Shown: positions 9,445-21,684, counted from the stretch's first letter. The stretch: 64,000 bases of DNA from Liolophura sinensis (GCF_032854445.1 NC_088304.1:25681704-25745703); one strand, 5' to 3'. Numbers and translations are program-made. Notes: generated from the letters alone by a model not told the origin.

Positions 9445-12118
9445 TCAGTTGACTGTGTAGAATCTTTGCCGAACGTGGGCAAAGTCCACACAGTCAACCA
9501 GGATAAGTTTGATGCCATATTGTGCATCACATTCAACACACTCGGGAGCACTGCTCACATCTAAGATGAAATTGTGTGTCAGATGAGAATGCCCAATACG
9601 ACACCTCGTTAAAACTAGTTGGTCTCTATGAGACATTTGACAAGTATAGGCATTGTAGTCAGGGACAGGATGAATAGTATGTAGTTTATTATTGATCTGC
9701 AAGATATTTTAATATACGACTTCAAAGCGGAACCGTAAATGATGGATCCATAATCCAATTTAGACCTCACCAGAGGACGATATAAATTAAGTAAACCTGA
9801 TCGGTAATCACCCCAATCGGTGCTAGACACGACCTTAATTATATCCAGGGCCTTTGTACATTTAGCTTTAAGCATTTTTATATGAGGTATAAAATATAGC
9901 TTACTATCGAATATTATACCTAAAAATTTTGTTTCTCCAACAATTTTAACATGTTCACCACAAAATTAAGCTTAGGGTCAAGATGAAGTTTCCGTTTATT
10001 ACAAAAATGGATACCGACGGTTTTAGACGTTGAAAATCTAAAACCATTTTCAGTTGCCCATTTCTCGATCTTATTGAGACAAAGCTGCAACTGACGTTCG
10101 ATGTTATTCATATTTTTAACGCGGTAGGATATAAGGCAATCATCCACGTGTAAAACCACCCTCTGTGCCAGATGTTAGTGTTTTTACTAGGCTGTTTATT
10201 TTTATGCTGAGCAGAGCTGGTGATAGAATGCTGCTCTGGGGTGCACGCATTTCCTGCTCAAAAGAGTCATAAAGAGTGGGCCCAACCCGTACTTTAAACT
10301 GATGATCAGATAAAAACTGAGATATAAATAAAGGTAATCGACCATTTAATCCCATATCTGCGAGGTCTTTTGAAATACCATATTTCCATGTGGTGTAGTA
10401 GGCCTTTTCAAGGTCAAAAAATATCGACACCACATGTTCGTTATTGATGAAGCGATCGCGAATAAAGGTTACGAGTCGAATAAAGTGATCCATGGTAGAT
10501 CGACCTTGACGAAAACCACATTGAATATCACCAAGTAACTCGTTGGTTTCAAAGAAACTGTCATTAATCTTCCGTTCCATAGTCTTACAGACACAGCTGG
10601 TAAGAGCTATGGGACGGTAATTATTTTGAACAGTATAATCCTTACCCGGTGTGGGAACCGGGGTAATACACGCCTCCCTTAATGACGATGGAAAATTACC
10701 AGTAATCCAAATATAATTAAATAAATCCAAGAGAGTCTCCAGTGGGTCAGCTGTTAAATGATTCAGAAACTTAAAATATCAGGACCACAAGCCGTATCGT
10801 GGGCATTTTTTAAATACAGTTTTGAGTTCTTCGATATTAAAAGGACGATTATAATCTTCTAAATTCTTACAAGAAAAGGGGAATTTAATATTCTCCTTCT
10901 AGTTTTTAATATGTTGGAATTCTGAAGAATAATTCTCAGAAGAAGATTTCTTGGAAATTGTCTCAGCTAATTTATTAGCTATATCGAGTGGAGAAGTTAA
11001 TATATTATCTCCATCTTTTAAATGCTGGACTTTTGCTTTATTATTTTTGCCCTTAACTTTCTGAACAATGTTCCAGACCTTACGCATAGGTGTTTCTGAT
11101 GTAATGCCCGAAACAAAGTTCCGCTAACAAGATCGTCTCTTGGACTTGATTAATCGACGAGCTTTAGCTCTAAATGTACGAACCTGGTTTAAATGATTAT
11201 CCGTAGGACAATGATTAAATCTGCGCTCAGCCTTAATACGGTCCTTTATGGCTTTACGACAGTCATTCTCGTACCAGGGTTTACCTTTGGATTTTGGGTT
11301 TGTCGAGGTCTTAGGTATTGTTCTGTCAGCCGCCTGTAAAACAAGCTCATTAAATTTTAATATAGGATCATCTGCTGCATTGCGAGCTTTTGAGGTGACG
11401 TCAGCCTCACAGAACATCTCAAATGCGATCCAATCTGCTCTATCGAACTTCCACCTAACTACAACTCCAAAAGAATTAGAAGTGATATGCTCTGGGATAA
11501 TAGGAAAATGGTCACTACTACAAAGATCATCATGCACCTTCCAGGAAGAATCAAGGAGATGTGATAGATGAGATCGATAGCAGAATAATTGCCGTTACCC
11601 GGATGTAAATAAATATTAGAACCATCATTGAAATAACACAGTTCCTCCTAGATAAGAAGTTTTCTACTATCTTGCCCTTATTATTTATGTTATTACTGCC
11701 CCAGTGGAGGTTATGAGAATTAAATTCTCCCAATATTATAAACGGTTTAGGTAACTGTTCTTTTAGATTATGTAACTGAAAAGCTGACAAAGAAGTGTTC
11801 GGCGGTATGTACACCGAACATAATGTGACTGCTTCACATCATGAAACACGAACGGCCACAGCCTGAAGCTCTGTGTCCAGAGCAACAGGGCTGTGGATAA
11901 TATTGTTGTTTATGAATATCGAGGAGCTGCCTGCACCTTCAATACAATAGGAAACAATAACTTTTAAGAGTTATTTTATCTTTGTCAGATGTCTTCAGGT
12001 GAGTTTCATGAAGACACAGGGCAACTGGATTTAATGATTAAACTACCTGTGTTATTTCAATAAATTTTGCCTTAAGACCTCGACAATTCCACTGTATAAT
12101 TTTGTTTAGAGAAGACAT
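9445..12118 (-). pseudogene. LINE copy A ORF2 relic (endonuclease, reverse transcriptase, Cys/His tail)
   Basis: The start Met at 12116-12118 is followed by the apurinic-endonuclease opening (NKIIQWNCRGLK). Further down the - strand come GEFNSHNLHWGS and SDHFPI (endonuclease catalytic blocks, 11800-11510), then reverse transcriptase blocks at 10730-10140 (NNYRPIALTSCVCKTMER, CGFRQGRSTMDHF, SIFFDLEKAYYTTW) and around 9875. The C-terminal Cys/His segment (CRIGHSHLTH, CVECDAQYGIK) lies at 9702-9445. The RNase H region is deleted and there are stops and frameshifts throughout, so the copy is dead. Confidence 0.85.
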
Positions 12119-12370
12119 TGTGGAGGAAGGCGTATGGGGAATCTCGCAAGACCAACACACCCTCAGCCATCAGGATCCCGTCCTCGGAGATTACGGGTCG
12201 CAACCCACGGCAAACAGGTCACTTCCCAGTTCCTCTCACACAACCGAGAAGATGTGAGCCTATTATATTCACCGGGCTCACACAGAATAGCTCTAGGTTA
12301 GTCGTCTTTTACGACGAACTTGCCTAGAGGGCTGAGGTCCTATTCTTATCACCCCGGAAACCCCACGGGG
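12119..12370. repeat. Block adjoining LINE A 5' side
   Basis: GC-richer than the surroundings. It shares ATCTCGCAAGACCAACAC with 36415-36432, a position on the 5' side of LINE copy C. It is therefore probably 5' UTR or ORF1-region sequence of the LINE, with ORF1 itself missing here. Confidence 0.4.
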
Positions 12371-12744
12371 GTCCCCACGTTAGATATATGAAGAGTGACA
12401 ATCAAAGTACAACCGATATACATATATTGTTATCGACCACTGATAATGTAGCATGCTACACAATCTGAATACTGAATTCACTCAGTCTAGAACACACTTT
12501 GCATCTCTCCAACATCATTTAAAACTGTTGACTGCTTCTCTTTGCATGATTCCGTCCTATTTTCTTTCTTTATATACTTTCGCAGTACTTTTGTGGTTTG
12601 TGTTAAATGTCATTTTGGGAACTGGCCTTGACATTATTGACCTGGAACGTCCTTATTGTTTCACGGCTGGAAGACGAATATCCGTTCCGATGCACAGATG
12701 AAGAGCTGGACGCTCAAATAAACATACCGCATTTCTCTACCCCC

Positions 12745-13050
12745 TGTAATACTATTCCTCTCACGGATTTAACAAACAGAATGTTATCATTACTTGTTTC
12801 GGTGTTCAATAAAACCGGTCACCGATATATAAACGTCAAAGGAAGAAAGCCTTCTACAGTTAAACTGCATTCAAAAGTTACCATGCATGGGATGTTTCAG
12901 TGTTCATCGAGTTGCTTGAGTTTCTCATCGATAACATCTATGTGAAATTCGGAGAAACCATATTTTAACAGTGTACAGGTATTCCGATGGGTACAAACTG
13001 TGCCCTCGCTTTGGCCGACGAATACTTTTTCACGCATGAGTACGACTAGA
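12745..13050 (+). pseudogene. Penelope-like reverse transcriptase relic, first part
   Basis: Across several frame changes the + strand reads LLVSVFNKTGHRYINV, then LLEFLIDNIYVKFG, then TGIPMGTNCALALADEYFFT. The GIPMGTNCA..LAD block is diagnostic of Penelope-like reverse transcriptases. In-frame stops show decay. Similar blocks, also decayed, are at 40520-40945. Confidence 0.8.
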
Positions 13051-13905
13051 TCACTTTGTAAGTCAGGAACCATAGCCATTAAGTTGTGTTGAGCTATGTG
13101 TGTTGCTTTGGGATTTTTTAAATTGTTGAGAATGTACACCGTGATTACCTCCACGACATAATTAAGATAAAGGGGAGCCACTACAACGTCCAAGATAACC
13201 ATACAGTTAGTTTACACCGACACAGAACGAGAGCGTACGGGTATAAACTCTCTCAGCTAACCAGGTGCAAAGTTGTGGAATCGCTTTCTCCAGAAATGAA
13301 GGCCGTGGACACTTCAAAGCTGTATTAAATGAATTCTTTGACTGTACATGTTAGCTTAAGTGAGGACTTAAGTTTAAGTAGAGTATCTAATATTGTGAGT
13401 ATATTTTCTAAATATTTTATTTTTTCCCAAATACCTTGTATATATTTCTGTTATATATGTGTTTTAAAAAAAATTAAATATAGATGTCAGTTACACACTT
13501 GTTTTCTTATTATACTGGTCATAGTTTGTCCTGTCGGCATACGTAGCTTTTGACTAATGATTATTTGTTGCAATCAACCGACATTAAATAAAGGTTTTGA
13601 GATTTGAGAGTATATTAGGCTTCGTAGAAGTTTTACTAAAACAATAAACACAGGACGAGTTGTATCAATCTATACATGGTGTTATTGACGCGAGCTTTCG
13701 AGAGCAACTGTCCCCATCATCACAAAGTATACACACCATGGTGTTATTGATGTAAGCTTTCGAAAGCAACTACCCCCGTTATCACATCGTATACACACCA
13801 TTGTGTTATTAGTGTGAGGTTTCGAAAGCAACTGCCCCCGTTATCACATCGTATACACAACCATGTAGTAACACCATGTATAGATTGGTATAGCACTGTA
13901 TGCAG
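13050..13905 (+). repeat. Insertion in the Penelope-like element, with a hairpin-bounded tandem repeat
   Basis: Penelope reading stops at about 13050 and resumes at about 13905; the copy near 40790 lacks the intervening sequence. The left part contains a short segment resembling the end of another non-LTR RT (LSPEMKAVDTSK at about 13280) and an ATAAAGGTTTTGAGATTTGA end. The right part is the tandem repeat listed separately. Confidence 0.45.
13664..13895. repeat. Three ~62-bp tandem units between inverted arms
   Basis: Units share GTGTTATTGATGTAAGCTTT, CGAAAGCAACTRCCCCC and GTTATCACATCGTATACACA. The whole is bounded by CAATCTATACATGGTGTTAT on the left and its complement TAACACCATGTATAGATTGG on the right, so it can form a stem of about 20 bp. 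Confidence 0.8.
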
Positions 13906-14400
13906 AAACTATTAAGGAATAATCCTCACCAGGCCCAATCTTTTTCATTCACTCACTCAGCGGTATATTGATGAACCGCCAACTTCAAACAATCTAGGGG
14001 ACCTCCGTGACAGCGGTGGTTAGCGCGCCAGCGCGGCGGAATGACCGAGGCGCCTCTCACCAGTGCGATCGCTGTGGGTTCAAGTCTAATTCGCGGGCTG
14101 GCCGCCGTCGTATAAGTGAATTTTCTTTTGAGAAAGCTGCAGGACACCTGTCAATAAATAAATAAATTAAACAATCCACATAGCAAAAGCTGTGAAAGAT
14201 TTAGCCACCTTGGCTGAATTTAAAGAACACCACAGACTTCACATGGTACATCTCATCTGGACCTATATTTTTACAGAAACCAAAACGCTTTTCTCTTGTA
14301 GACTTTACAACAAGACGGATAGTTTGAATTTTCACGCTTTAAATCGTCCCTATTTGGATAGCAACATATGCATGGGCCCTGCACAGATCTCACCTTGTTG
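13906..14400 (+). pseudogene. Penelope-like reverse transcriptase relic, second part
   Basis: Before the SINE it reads QRYIDEPPTSNN, a decayed YIDD catalytic box (second Asp to Glu). After the SINE it continues with LYNKTDSLNFHALNRPYLDS, the usual downstream Penelope block. The copy near 40860 keeps RYMDDLLA. Confidence 0.75.
13995..14168 (+). mobile_element. SINE family S1 with target-site duplication
   Basis: The element has a tRNA-like head with an A-box-like TGGTTAGCGCGCCAGCGC and a B-box-like GGTTCAAGTCT, a short body (GGCTGGCCGCCGTCGTATAAGT) and an AATAAATAAATAAATT tail. It is flanked by AAACAATC at 13987-13994 and 14169-14176, and removing it restores Penelope sequence. The head would serve as an internal RNA polymerase III promoter. 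It is not a tRNA gene. Confidence 0.9.
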
Positions 14401-14825
14401 CATTTATTAAATCCTGTGTGTTGTGTGACGATTTCAATCAACGTCACAAGTAATTAGTGCAAAAATAGCGTGTCAAGGTTATTTCATCAAACGTCGTATA
14501 TTCATCGTGTTGAATTAGAACGCCGCGCTGGATGTATGAACAGTTGCAACCAAAGCGGAACTGGTACAGATTTTTTGTTATCGACAACTTAAATTCTTGA
14601 GTGGCACACGATTTGAATACTGCGTCTTTTCACCATCATTGAAAACTATTGACTGCTTCTCATTGCATGATTCCGTCTCATTTTGATACTTCATGTACTT
14701 TCTCTGTTTTTGACCGTTTGTGTGGAAAGTTGTTTTAGGAAATGGCCATCCAATTATTGATCTGGGTAGATTGTTAAGGAAATCAATAAAAAAACGTATT
14801 GAGCAAACCATACAATGGGGGGAAA

Positions 14826-15397
14826 GTAGCATTTTCAGCTATAAGATTAGCATGTATGGTGGATGCTGCCCTTGGCTGAGAAAGCGCTGCCTGCTGTAGA
14901 CGCTTGGCAGTTCAAATTTGTCCCACTTTTGCGAAGTTAGTTGTATGGGAACAGTGAGAATTTATTTAATTTGATCATGCACATAAATTTGGTGCACGAA
15001 TCTTACATTTCTCAGGCTAGACCATATCTTCATCGTTCGCAAAACTTCATGTCCACGCGTTACCCACCCCACTTTGCTTACAGCACTAAACGTCAACTTT
15101 TCAATGCATTTTCAGCCTTAATAGAAGCAGTTTCAAAGTCTAGGGATTTGAATACTTTGTTGGCGTTCAGCTCAGCCTGCCTATCCATGTCGTAAAATAC
15201 ATTTCATTCCACTGCTACCCTTGCGTTGCACTTTGTAATGTTAAGACGTATACTGAAAACAAAATATTTTGCTCAGTGTTTTAGACGGCTGTACATCCGA
15301 GTGACTCGCAACTATTAGGAATGATAGAGCAAAAGAAACAAGCATTAAAAATTATCGAATTCAGCATCTCGTTTTGTTATCTTTCTCTTGTTCTTAG
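14826..15397 (+). other. CTL-1 intron segment
   Basis: No exon recognised. A + frame at 14941-15195 (84 codons) has no domain signature and no clear splice sites. Confidence 0.5.
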
Positions 15398-15448
15398 GCA
15401 CGTCAGCAGTCACACCAAAGGGCTCGTCGTTTCAATATACGTTTAAAG
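15398..15448 (+). CDS. CTL-1 exon: short phase 1-1 linker
   Basis: A 17-codon exon with acceptor cttgttcttag|GC and donor AAAG|gtaagg, encoding GTSAVTPKGSSFQYTFK. Small exons are easy to invent, but this one has the same length (51 bp), the same phases and a related sequence and donor as the - strand exon at 62865-62915. In both genes it directly precedes the terminal Cys-rich exon. Confidence 0.75.
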
Positions 15449-18266
15449 GTAAGGATCTCAGAGACTTCGTGCAATTGTTGTTAGTGGATAAAACTTGCTT
15501 CGTATTTCTGTACATGAAAAAATACGTCTTTATTAATCTGAAGTTCTTGTAGAGGAGTTCAACGACAAGAAATAAATGGTGCAACGTTAACGCATGCCAT
15601 CACGACATACTCTCTGGATAGACTATTCGATAACACAAATTCTTCTAAAAAGAAATGAGTTCAGTTGTACTTTACCGTCACATCGATGTGCCAAAACTTT
15701 AACTCGACTCCAAAATTCCATAAATTCCGAGACAAATTTCCTTTCTTGTGGGATCAAGAGGTTGTACCACTAAACTTGATGAGGCAGCGTCAATATTTCT
15801 GTCAATCTGGAGTATTGCTGTGCATTTAAGGAAAAAATCACTCGTGAACTGTATGTTTATTCTTAAGAATTGAAAACATATGTCCGAAGAACAAGGCATT
15901 GGGATGCACATAGTGAAGTATAGGACATTCTCTGGTCCATTTGAAATTCCTTTACTGTCTATACTTCTACTTAAATTAAAACACATGATCATTGATTGTG
16001 TTTTCTTTAATAAGGTTGGCATTCAAATTTTCGGTGTTTACTACTAAATGGTTACCATTTATGTCTCACTGTTCCTCGGGGTAGTTTAATTTCGCTGCAT
16101 TGAAGGTGGAGGATACATAAAAATTTCATGAAGTACAGATGAAAGACTGCAAAAGTTAGTGGTAAATGTGGTATTTTTTCGGTTTGAAAATAATCTTTGT
16201 ATGGTGGCTATTTAGAACTATCTGCTGGTATATATTGTCTTTGTGTCATAATGTTATAGATGAGGATGTTACACATTTAATAAATATATATGCACTAGAT
16301 TGTTGGTGTTTTCAGCCAAGAAAGTGCTCTACCTGGACATTGATCACATTGATGATTTTAGCTCGCCTGTACGAAGTAAGGCGAGGTATTTGAGAGGTGG
16401 GGGGGGGGGGGGTGGATGTCGGCGTTGGTGTCTATCAAGCTTTTCTTCAGCTTTTGTCATACAAGTCCAATCATTACGAGCTGTCAGAGTTTTGCCATTT
16501 AGTTCACGGTTAAAAGACCACACAAGGGACAACCAGCATATCAAATTTCTCCACGAAATGGTTTGCTGTTCTGCATTAGGTTGTAAAAACAGGTTGTTGA
16601 AGAACCATGGAGTTAGTTTTGTCTAATTTCCAGACGATTTGGCCCCTAGGAAAGCGTGGATTCACAGTAGAAGAAGGAAGGGTTTTATATCCACCAAACA
16701 CAACCAAATCTTTGCCGGGCTGGCAGGAGTTGGGATAAGAAATCGTGGCCGGCAGCAACATTTTAACAGCAGGGAGAAAAGTATTAGGCTTTAAATATAT
16801 GTTTATAAACTCTGGTGATAGGGCTTAATGTGCGTCAAACAAAGCGGGAGTAATCAGTCTTCTGTATGTAGGTAATATGAAAGAAAAGTAGATGGCTTCC
16901 AATGAATGCCTCTTTGAAATATGCTAGCTCATTGTTTGTTTCTCTCCTGTGGACCATTGAGGGAACTTCTAACAAATTTTAAACTGTTTACAGCAAGGCA
17001 ATGGCCGTTTGACAGCTACGGCAATGCTAGCGGTTTCTGACCGGTAACAGGGGACGATTAAAACCGAAAACAATCCAGGACCAATCATGTTGCTTCACTG
17101 CGTTAATCAAGAATTAAAAATTATGGGCTGAAATACTGGTTGTTGATTAAAATTCTCAAAAGGATATTCAGTTCCCTGGCGATTTTACCATTTTCATGAT
17201 TTGTGGACACACATTCACATTGACTTCATTCCGTTCTCCTGTAAACATGGATTTCTACAAGCCTTTCTCGTAGAGCAAGAATTTTTTATGCAATCACTTA
17301 TCTAGATAAGCTTTTTGTCTCTCTGGCTACTTTAACAGATTTGTACAGTGTAAGAATTTACCCTTACTCTGGTATACACAGTATCTGTAGAAAGATTTCC
17401 ACATCTGTAGTACTAGGTACTAGGAGAATATGACACTGACCGATGCACGTGCATATCTATACTCTGACAGAATGCTTGAGCTATCCATGCAGACAGTGAC
17501 TGTTGCCAGCTGTGTATTTGTTCAGCCAATCAGAGGGCTGCAGATGCCACCACTCCAATGAGTTGGTGCTCGAACACCTCACAATGAAGTTTTTTTTACT
17601 ACCATAGCTCAACATTTGGTCAGCCATTCACAGCGTTGGAATTGTTCAAGGACTGTCGCATGGAGTTCAAAATTTGCATATCAAAGACCTAGACCTCACT
17701 TTTGTGCATGAACTCCCCGCAATTACGTCTTTACCACCACAACACTTTACAACCTTTATGTTGATTCTGTTTCCATTGTTTAGTTGACTGCATAGCAGGT
17801 GAACTGGTGACATTCTCTGAATGCCTTGTTAATACATTCATAAATATTGTCATAATTCAGATAAAATGCATGTGTTTGGATATAAACAGCAAATTTTACA
17901 TTCTGTTAAATTAATTACACTTGCACCAAATCCTTATTTAGAAAATTATTATGAAAAGATGATATATACCAAGAGGTGATCCAAAATACCCACCATTCAA
18001 AAACATACTTCATCAGAATCTTTCATCCGACTTTAGCATTATTTTTGTGTTTTCTCCTTTAGCAAACATCTGTGAAAGAAACATATCTATCCTGATTGAA
18101 ATATTAAAAAATACACGCTGATCAGATTGTACATCTCAGTCGGACTCAGTAGCTGTTCGCTGACACCAAACATACGTGACAATTAGACCATATTTCAGTG
18201 TACGATTATTGTGTGGAAATACTTGGCTGGTAATGTACATTACTTTTGTGGTTTTCATTGTTTTAG
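15449..18266 (+). other. CTL-1 last intron
   Basis: 2.8 kb without a recognisable exon or named element. A 14-base G run at 16399-16412 could form quadruplex-like structure or cause assembly slippage. Short open frames here have no family features. Confidence 0.55.
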
Positions 18267-18502
18267 GTATCAAGCACATCAACCATATACTAAATCCAAA
18301 GCTGACGGCCAAACCAGATATCTTAATTAATGGCACACAGACGATAGAATGTATGCGAATCTGTGCACACACGGAATGCTGCAAACTGATCAATCTCTTT
18401 CCTCCTGAAACGTGTGGTCTCTATTGTGATGACAGGAGAGCGAGGGACATGGGAGCTAACTCTGTTCGTGGCGCAATGGTTTGGATTTTGCTTGTGTATT
18501 AG
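18267..18502 (+). CDS. CTL-1 terminal exon: PAN/apple-like Cys-rich domain
   Basis: The acceptor ttgttttag|GT is in phase 1, and the frame ends at TAG 18500-18502. It encodes 78 residues starting GIKHINHILNPKL. The cysteine pattern is ECMRICAHTECCKLINLFPP followed by TCGLYC, a compact version of the PAN/apple cysteine core common in mollusc lectin-like proteins. It ends MVWILLVY. The - strand exon at 61343-61578 has exactly the same length (236 bp) and about 60% identity by eye. There is no transmembrane segment or GPI signal, so the product is probably secreted. The exon order gives a lectin domain, a Pro/Thr stalk and a small Cys-rich tail. Confidence 0.88.
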
Positions 18503-18699
18503 GAGCCTTTCTTTCGTCTGTGATCAATGGACGATGTATGAACCACACATATACAAATGTACCAATGTCGAACTTGACCGCTCGTGACTGTCGTGTAGCT
18601 TAATGTTTCTGGGAGTACGTGGTTACATCATCACTGGTGATAGATGGATTGGTATGGCACGTGTATATTTAAGCCGAGAAGTCGATGGTGTTAGGAATA

Positions 18700-19035
18700 A
18701 CATGTATGCATGTTTGGGGTTTTAAGTCGTACTTTAGCAATTTTCCAGTCATATGGCGAGGAGTCGGTGCGTGTACACGGTGTGTTCTTACGGCAGAACG
18801 AGTCCATGTCGTCAAATTGCCGACGCCACCAAAGTATTATGCGGGAGAAATCAGACATCCAGTTACACTATACTGATACAGGGTTGGCCAGTCCTGATTC
18901 GTTCCTCTAACCAATCGGTGATGAGCGACGGTCGAGCTAGTAAATACTATTTTAAACTCATTGATACGTGTATTGGTTTAACCCCAGGTCTCCCGACTTC
19001 AAGGCGGACGTTCTAATCCCCAAGCCACCCAAGTG
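18700..19035 (-). repeat. SINE family S2 copy
   Basis: The 3' tail block (GGGGTTTTAAGTCGTACTTT, CAGTCATATGGCGAGGAGTC) is at the left. A degraded tRNA-like head is at the right, ending near CCAAGCCACCCAAG. Orientation and layout match the copy at 5880-6228. Confidence 0.65.
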
Positions 19036-19224
19036 GTGTTATTGATAATCGTATGACACTAAGTGTAGGTAGTAATAGGATATGTACATTTATATTCTAA
19101 CAGATGTTGCCGTGTTCTTGTTTATTGTGGCACGATAATGTAAATTAAGTCTATAGTCTTTTGTATCTTGTTGATACTAATAGTTTGCTACACGTAAGTT
19201 CAAACTGAGTTGGTCACAGTATTA

Positions 19225-19460
19225 GTAGATGTTACGTTGCACGTATATGCACACTTGAGCTTCCTGTGTTGACGGTAACTGTATGCAATGCGTATATACA
19301 CACGTGAGGTTCTTGTATTGATGATAATTGTATATAAAGCGTATATACGCACTTGAGCTTATGTTGACAGTAATTGTATGTAAGGCGTATATGCCCACTG
19401 GAGCCTCTAGTGTTGAAGGTAGCTATATATACACCTGAGGTTCTTGTTTTGGCGGTTACT
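19225..19460. repeat. ~60-bp tandem repeat, about five units
   Basis: Units share GTAACTGTATGCAATGCGTA, TATACACACKTGAGSTTCTT and GTGTTGA. The units are imperfect. No coding role apparent. Confidence 0.7.
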
Positions 19461-19989
19461 AAGCTCGGTAAAGTTGGCACAAGATTCCAACACAGCATTC
19501 AACACCATATTCGCCAGAAGGCAGCTCGTGTAGCCTCGAATATGGAACTGAATGTTGTGTTGGAATATTGTGCAAACATTACTTTGTAAAACAGCATTCA
19601 GATGGTTATAGGTACATATTGTACATGAATGTTACCTGTATAATAGCGTGCTATTTAGGTAGTTAAAATTTTTTCCAAAAGGACACAAATTTCATTCTTA
19701 CTGCAAACCTACAATGTTGGAAACATAAGATATATTTAACAATTTTAGTGTCCAAAACATCTTCTTGGAATGGGTGTTCTATAAACTATAACCGGCCCTA
19801 GAGGTACATTTCTACGGTCATACAGTTCATACAGTTCATACAGTTCAAGTCCTAAAGGTCCTTTAGTAAATATTCACCAAGTCAGCAATTTCTCAAACTG
19901 TCAAAGGTCATTTCGTTTACAGCATAACTGAAACTGTGCATGTATGTAAAGGTGCATAGTTGTGGCCAAGAAACAAGGAGCCACAACAG

Positions 19990-20400
19990 ATGCAAAGCAA
20001 GTCGCAAACGTCCAGTATCTTGTTAAATCTTTATATTCAGTGCCATTTTAGACCGTTTTCAACATGCATAGGTGTCAAAAATGTCCTACAAAAATTCATT
20101 TTACAAGAAAGATACCTGACTAGTGCAAGTCGCAGACGCCTTGTAAAGGATAAAACGGCACTATGTTGTTCAATCGTAATATTCAACGCAATCTCAAACC
20201 GTCACCAACTTGCTAAGGTGTCAAAAATGTCTTCTCAAAAATGCCATTTGCTTACTTCAAAACAGGCTTTATGGAGCCACTTAAAGGGTCAGAATACAAA
20301 CAGTGCAAGTCGCAGGAGGCCCTGGAAGGCGATTAAACGACAGTACGTTGTCCATTCTTCTTATTTAATGTCATCTTAGACCGTCTGCTACTTGCAACTG
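19990..20400. repeat. ~170-bp tandem repeat, three diverged units
   Basis: Units start near 19995, 20129 and 20303 with GCAAGTCGCARACG-like sequence. They share a GTTGTTCAATC/GTTGTCCATTC block, TTAGACCGT.., and AGGTGTCAAAAATGTC. A + frame through it (19960-20379) is not considered a gene. Confidence 0.6.
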
Positions 20401-20439
20401 TGTCAGTTTACCGAAGTTACAGTTATACTGTGACTAATC

Positions 20440-20660
20440 GTGCAAATGCTTTAACAGGAGCAAATTACACACCTCATAGCACCATGGCAATTTATTAGGC
20501 GTTACAGGAAAAGAATTACTCAAAATGCTGTGTTATCATCCAAAAGAATTATGATAATATAATTAAAGACTATTGCGGAGTACAACCAAAACAGGCACCA
20601 TAGTGTCATAGGTGTGAAATTGCTACATGTAACAGGTCATAAGAAGCATAAGCAGTTTTT
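20440..20660 (+). repeat. R2 dispersed repeat fragment
   Basis: Contains ATAATATAATTAAAGACTAT, AGTGTCATAGGTGTGAAATT and ACATGTAACAGGTCATAA, in the R2 order. Confidence 0.45.
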
Positions 20661-21092
20661 CTGTTTACAGTGATGCCACCGTATTGCAACACGAGAAGTC
20701 GATAAATATCATCCAAGTACAATTTAGAATGTCTGTCTGAACGAAAGGATTCCATACTGTTTGACTCATACGACGGCGGTATGAAGGTTTTATGTGTCAG
20801 TAGACATCCGAAAGCTCTATGTATATGAGGTCTAAAAAACAGTACAATTTTTAGACGTCGGCATTATGTCCCTTTAATTAAATTATAATTATTTTACATA
20901 AATCATAAAACACATCGCTCAAGTAAACAGACTCACATTCCTTCATTTGTAGAAATAAACATTATGAGCTGATGTTATTCGGGGAGATAAACGTACCGTC
21001 CGCTCTGTTGTGTGACATATTCGATGCTGTTTGAAAGGTAATCTCTATTTAATATGTATATTTGCACATGACCAGCAGCTAACAGCAGGTAG

Positions 21093-21517
21093 AATGGAAG
21101 ACTATGAAGAAATTCGACGACCATTCTGTAATGCTTCACATGTAAGCATATTTTCTTGGACCAACGAAGGAGTCAGAATATTTCCATCATGGTGTGTATG
21201 AACTATGTATGTAATGAAATAAATTTAAATCTAATCACATATTAGGATTTGATTTAACTAATTCTTATTTAACACCATGCAAACCTAAGAAATTTCCACA
21301 GTGGCGGTAATTTCTTCATGGATGGAGAAAAGCGGAATTTTATCCCTGTTAGAATATCCCTGCGTAGGGCATATGGACAAGCTCACCAGTTTTATGCTGG
21401 AAAAACTCTTCGAAGAACGTCATATTTCGCAAACGGTCATTTCGCAAACGGTCATCCAAGAAGGAACACACAAATACCCTGTCCAACTTTGAACTGGACA
21501 CACGGAATCTAGATTTG
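21093..21517 (+). other. Possible pair of unassigned exons
   Basis: The segment 21093-21195 has an acceptor-like aacag and reads MEDYEEIRRPFCNAS, with a possible donor at 21141 (catgtaagc). The second, from 21302 (acceptor ttccacag) to a TAG at about 21510, reads GGNFFMDGEKRNFIPVRISL, then an exact six-codon duplication (HFANG..HFANG), then CPTLNWTHGI. I recognise no family, and the phases of the two pieces do not join. They may be decayed exons of another lectin-cluster gene, or chance. Confidence 0.25.
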
Positions 21518-21684
21518 TCATACATCACTGCAATATTTCCGTTATGGTGTAAATTCTCTATATTATAGACAGTATGTTATAAGGTATGCTTATGATACAA
21601 CAACGCAAGCGGAGCGAAGCCTCCGAAAATCCCCCAGGTGCAAGTCTCTGTGTAAATTGCCCATCTTACTATACCTCCAATTTC

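Larger units (their letters stand above)
7572..12118 (-). mobile_element. LINE copy A (RNase H-type non-LTR element), interrupted by Tc1
   Basis: A non-LTR retrotransposon running right to left. The 3' tail at 7572-7585 is a (GAAT)n run on the + strand. The 3' UTR (the CAGCCATATCGTGGCGAGAAC block at 7618) matches copy D at 25382. The 3' UTR is split at a TA by the Tc1 element (7803-9333) and resumes at 9334. The coding relic spans 9445-12118. Copies C and D carry further parts of the same element, including an RNase H domain missing here. Confidence 0.85.
12430..14825 (+). mobile_element. Penelope-like element with flanking R1 repeats
   Basis: An R1 copy at about 12430-12720 precedes decayed reverse-transcriptase sequence, and a second R1 copy in the same orientation lies at about 14430-14825. 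Direct terminal repeats around a Penelope-type RT match the pseudo-LTR layout of Penelope-like elements. The body is broken by an 850-bp insertion (about 13050-13900) and by a SINE (13995-14168). Confidence 0.75.

Noticed and set aside
11248-11571. 107-codon + strand frame
   Set aside because: Antisense shadow of the LINE endonuclease region.
13999-14090. tRNA gene
   Set aside because: A- and B-box-like sequences are present, but there is no acceptor stem, and the block continues into a SINE body with flanking duplications. The same applies near 53650 and 6170.
12430-14825. Hammerhead ribozyme in the Penelope terminal repeats
   Set aside because: Expected from the element type, but no complete conserved core was found by eye in any R1 copy; a covariance-model search would decide.
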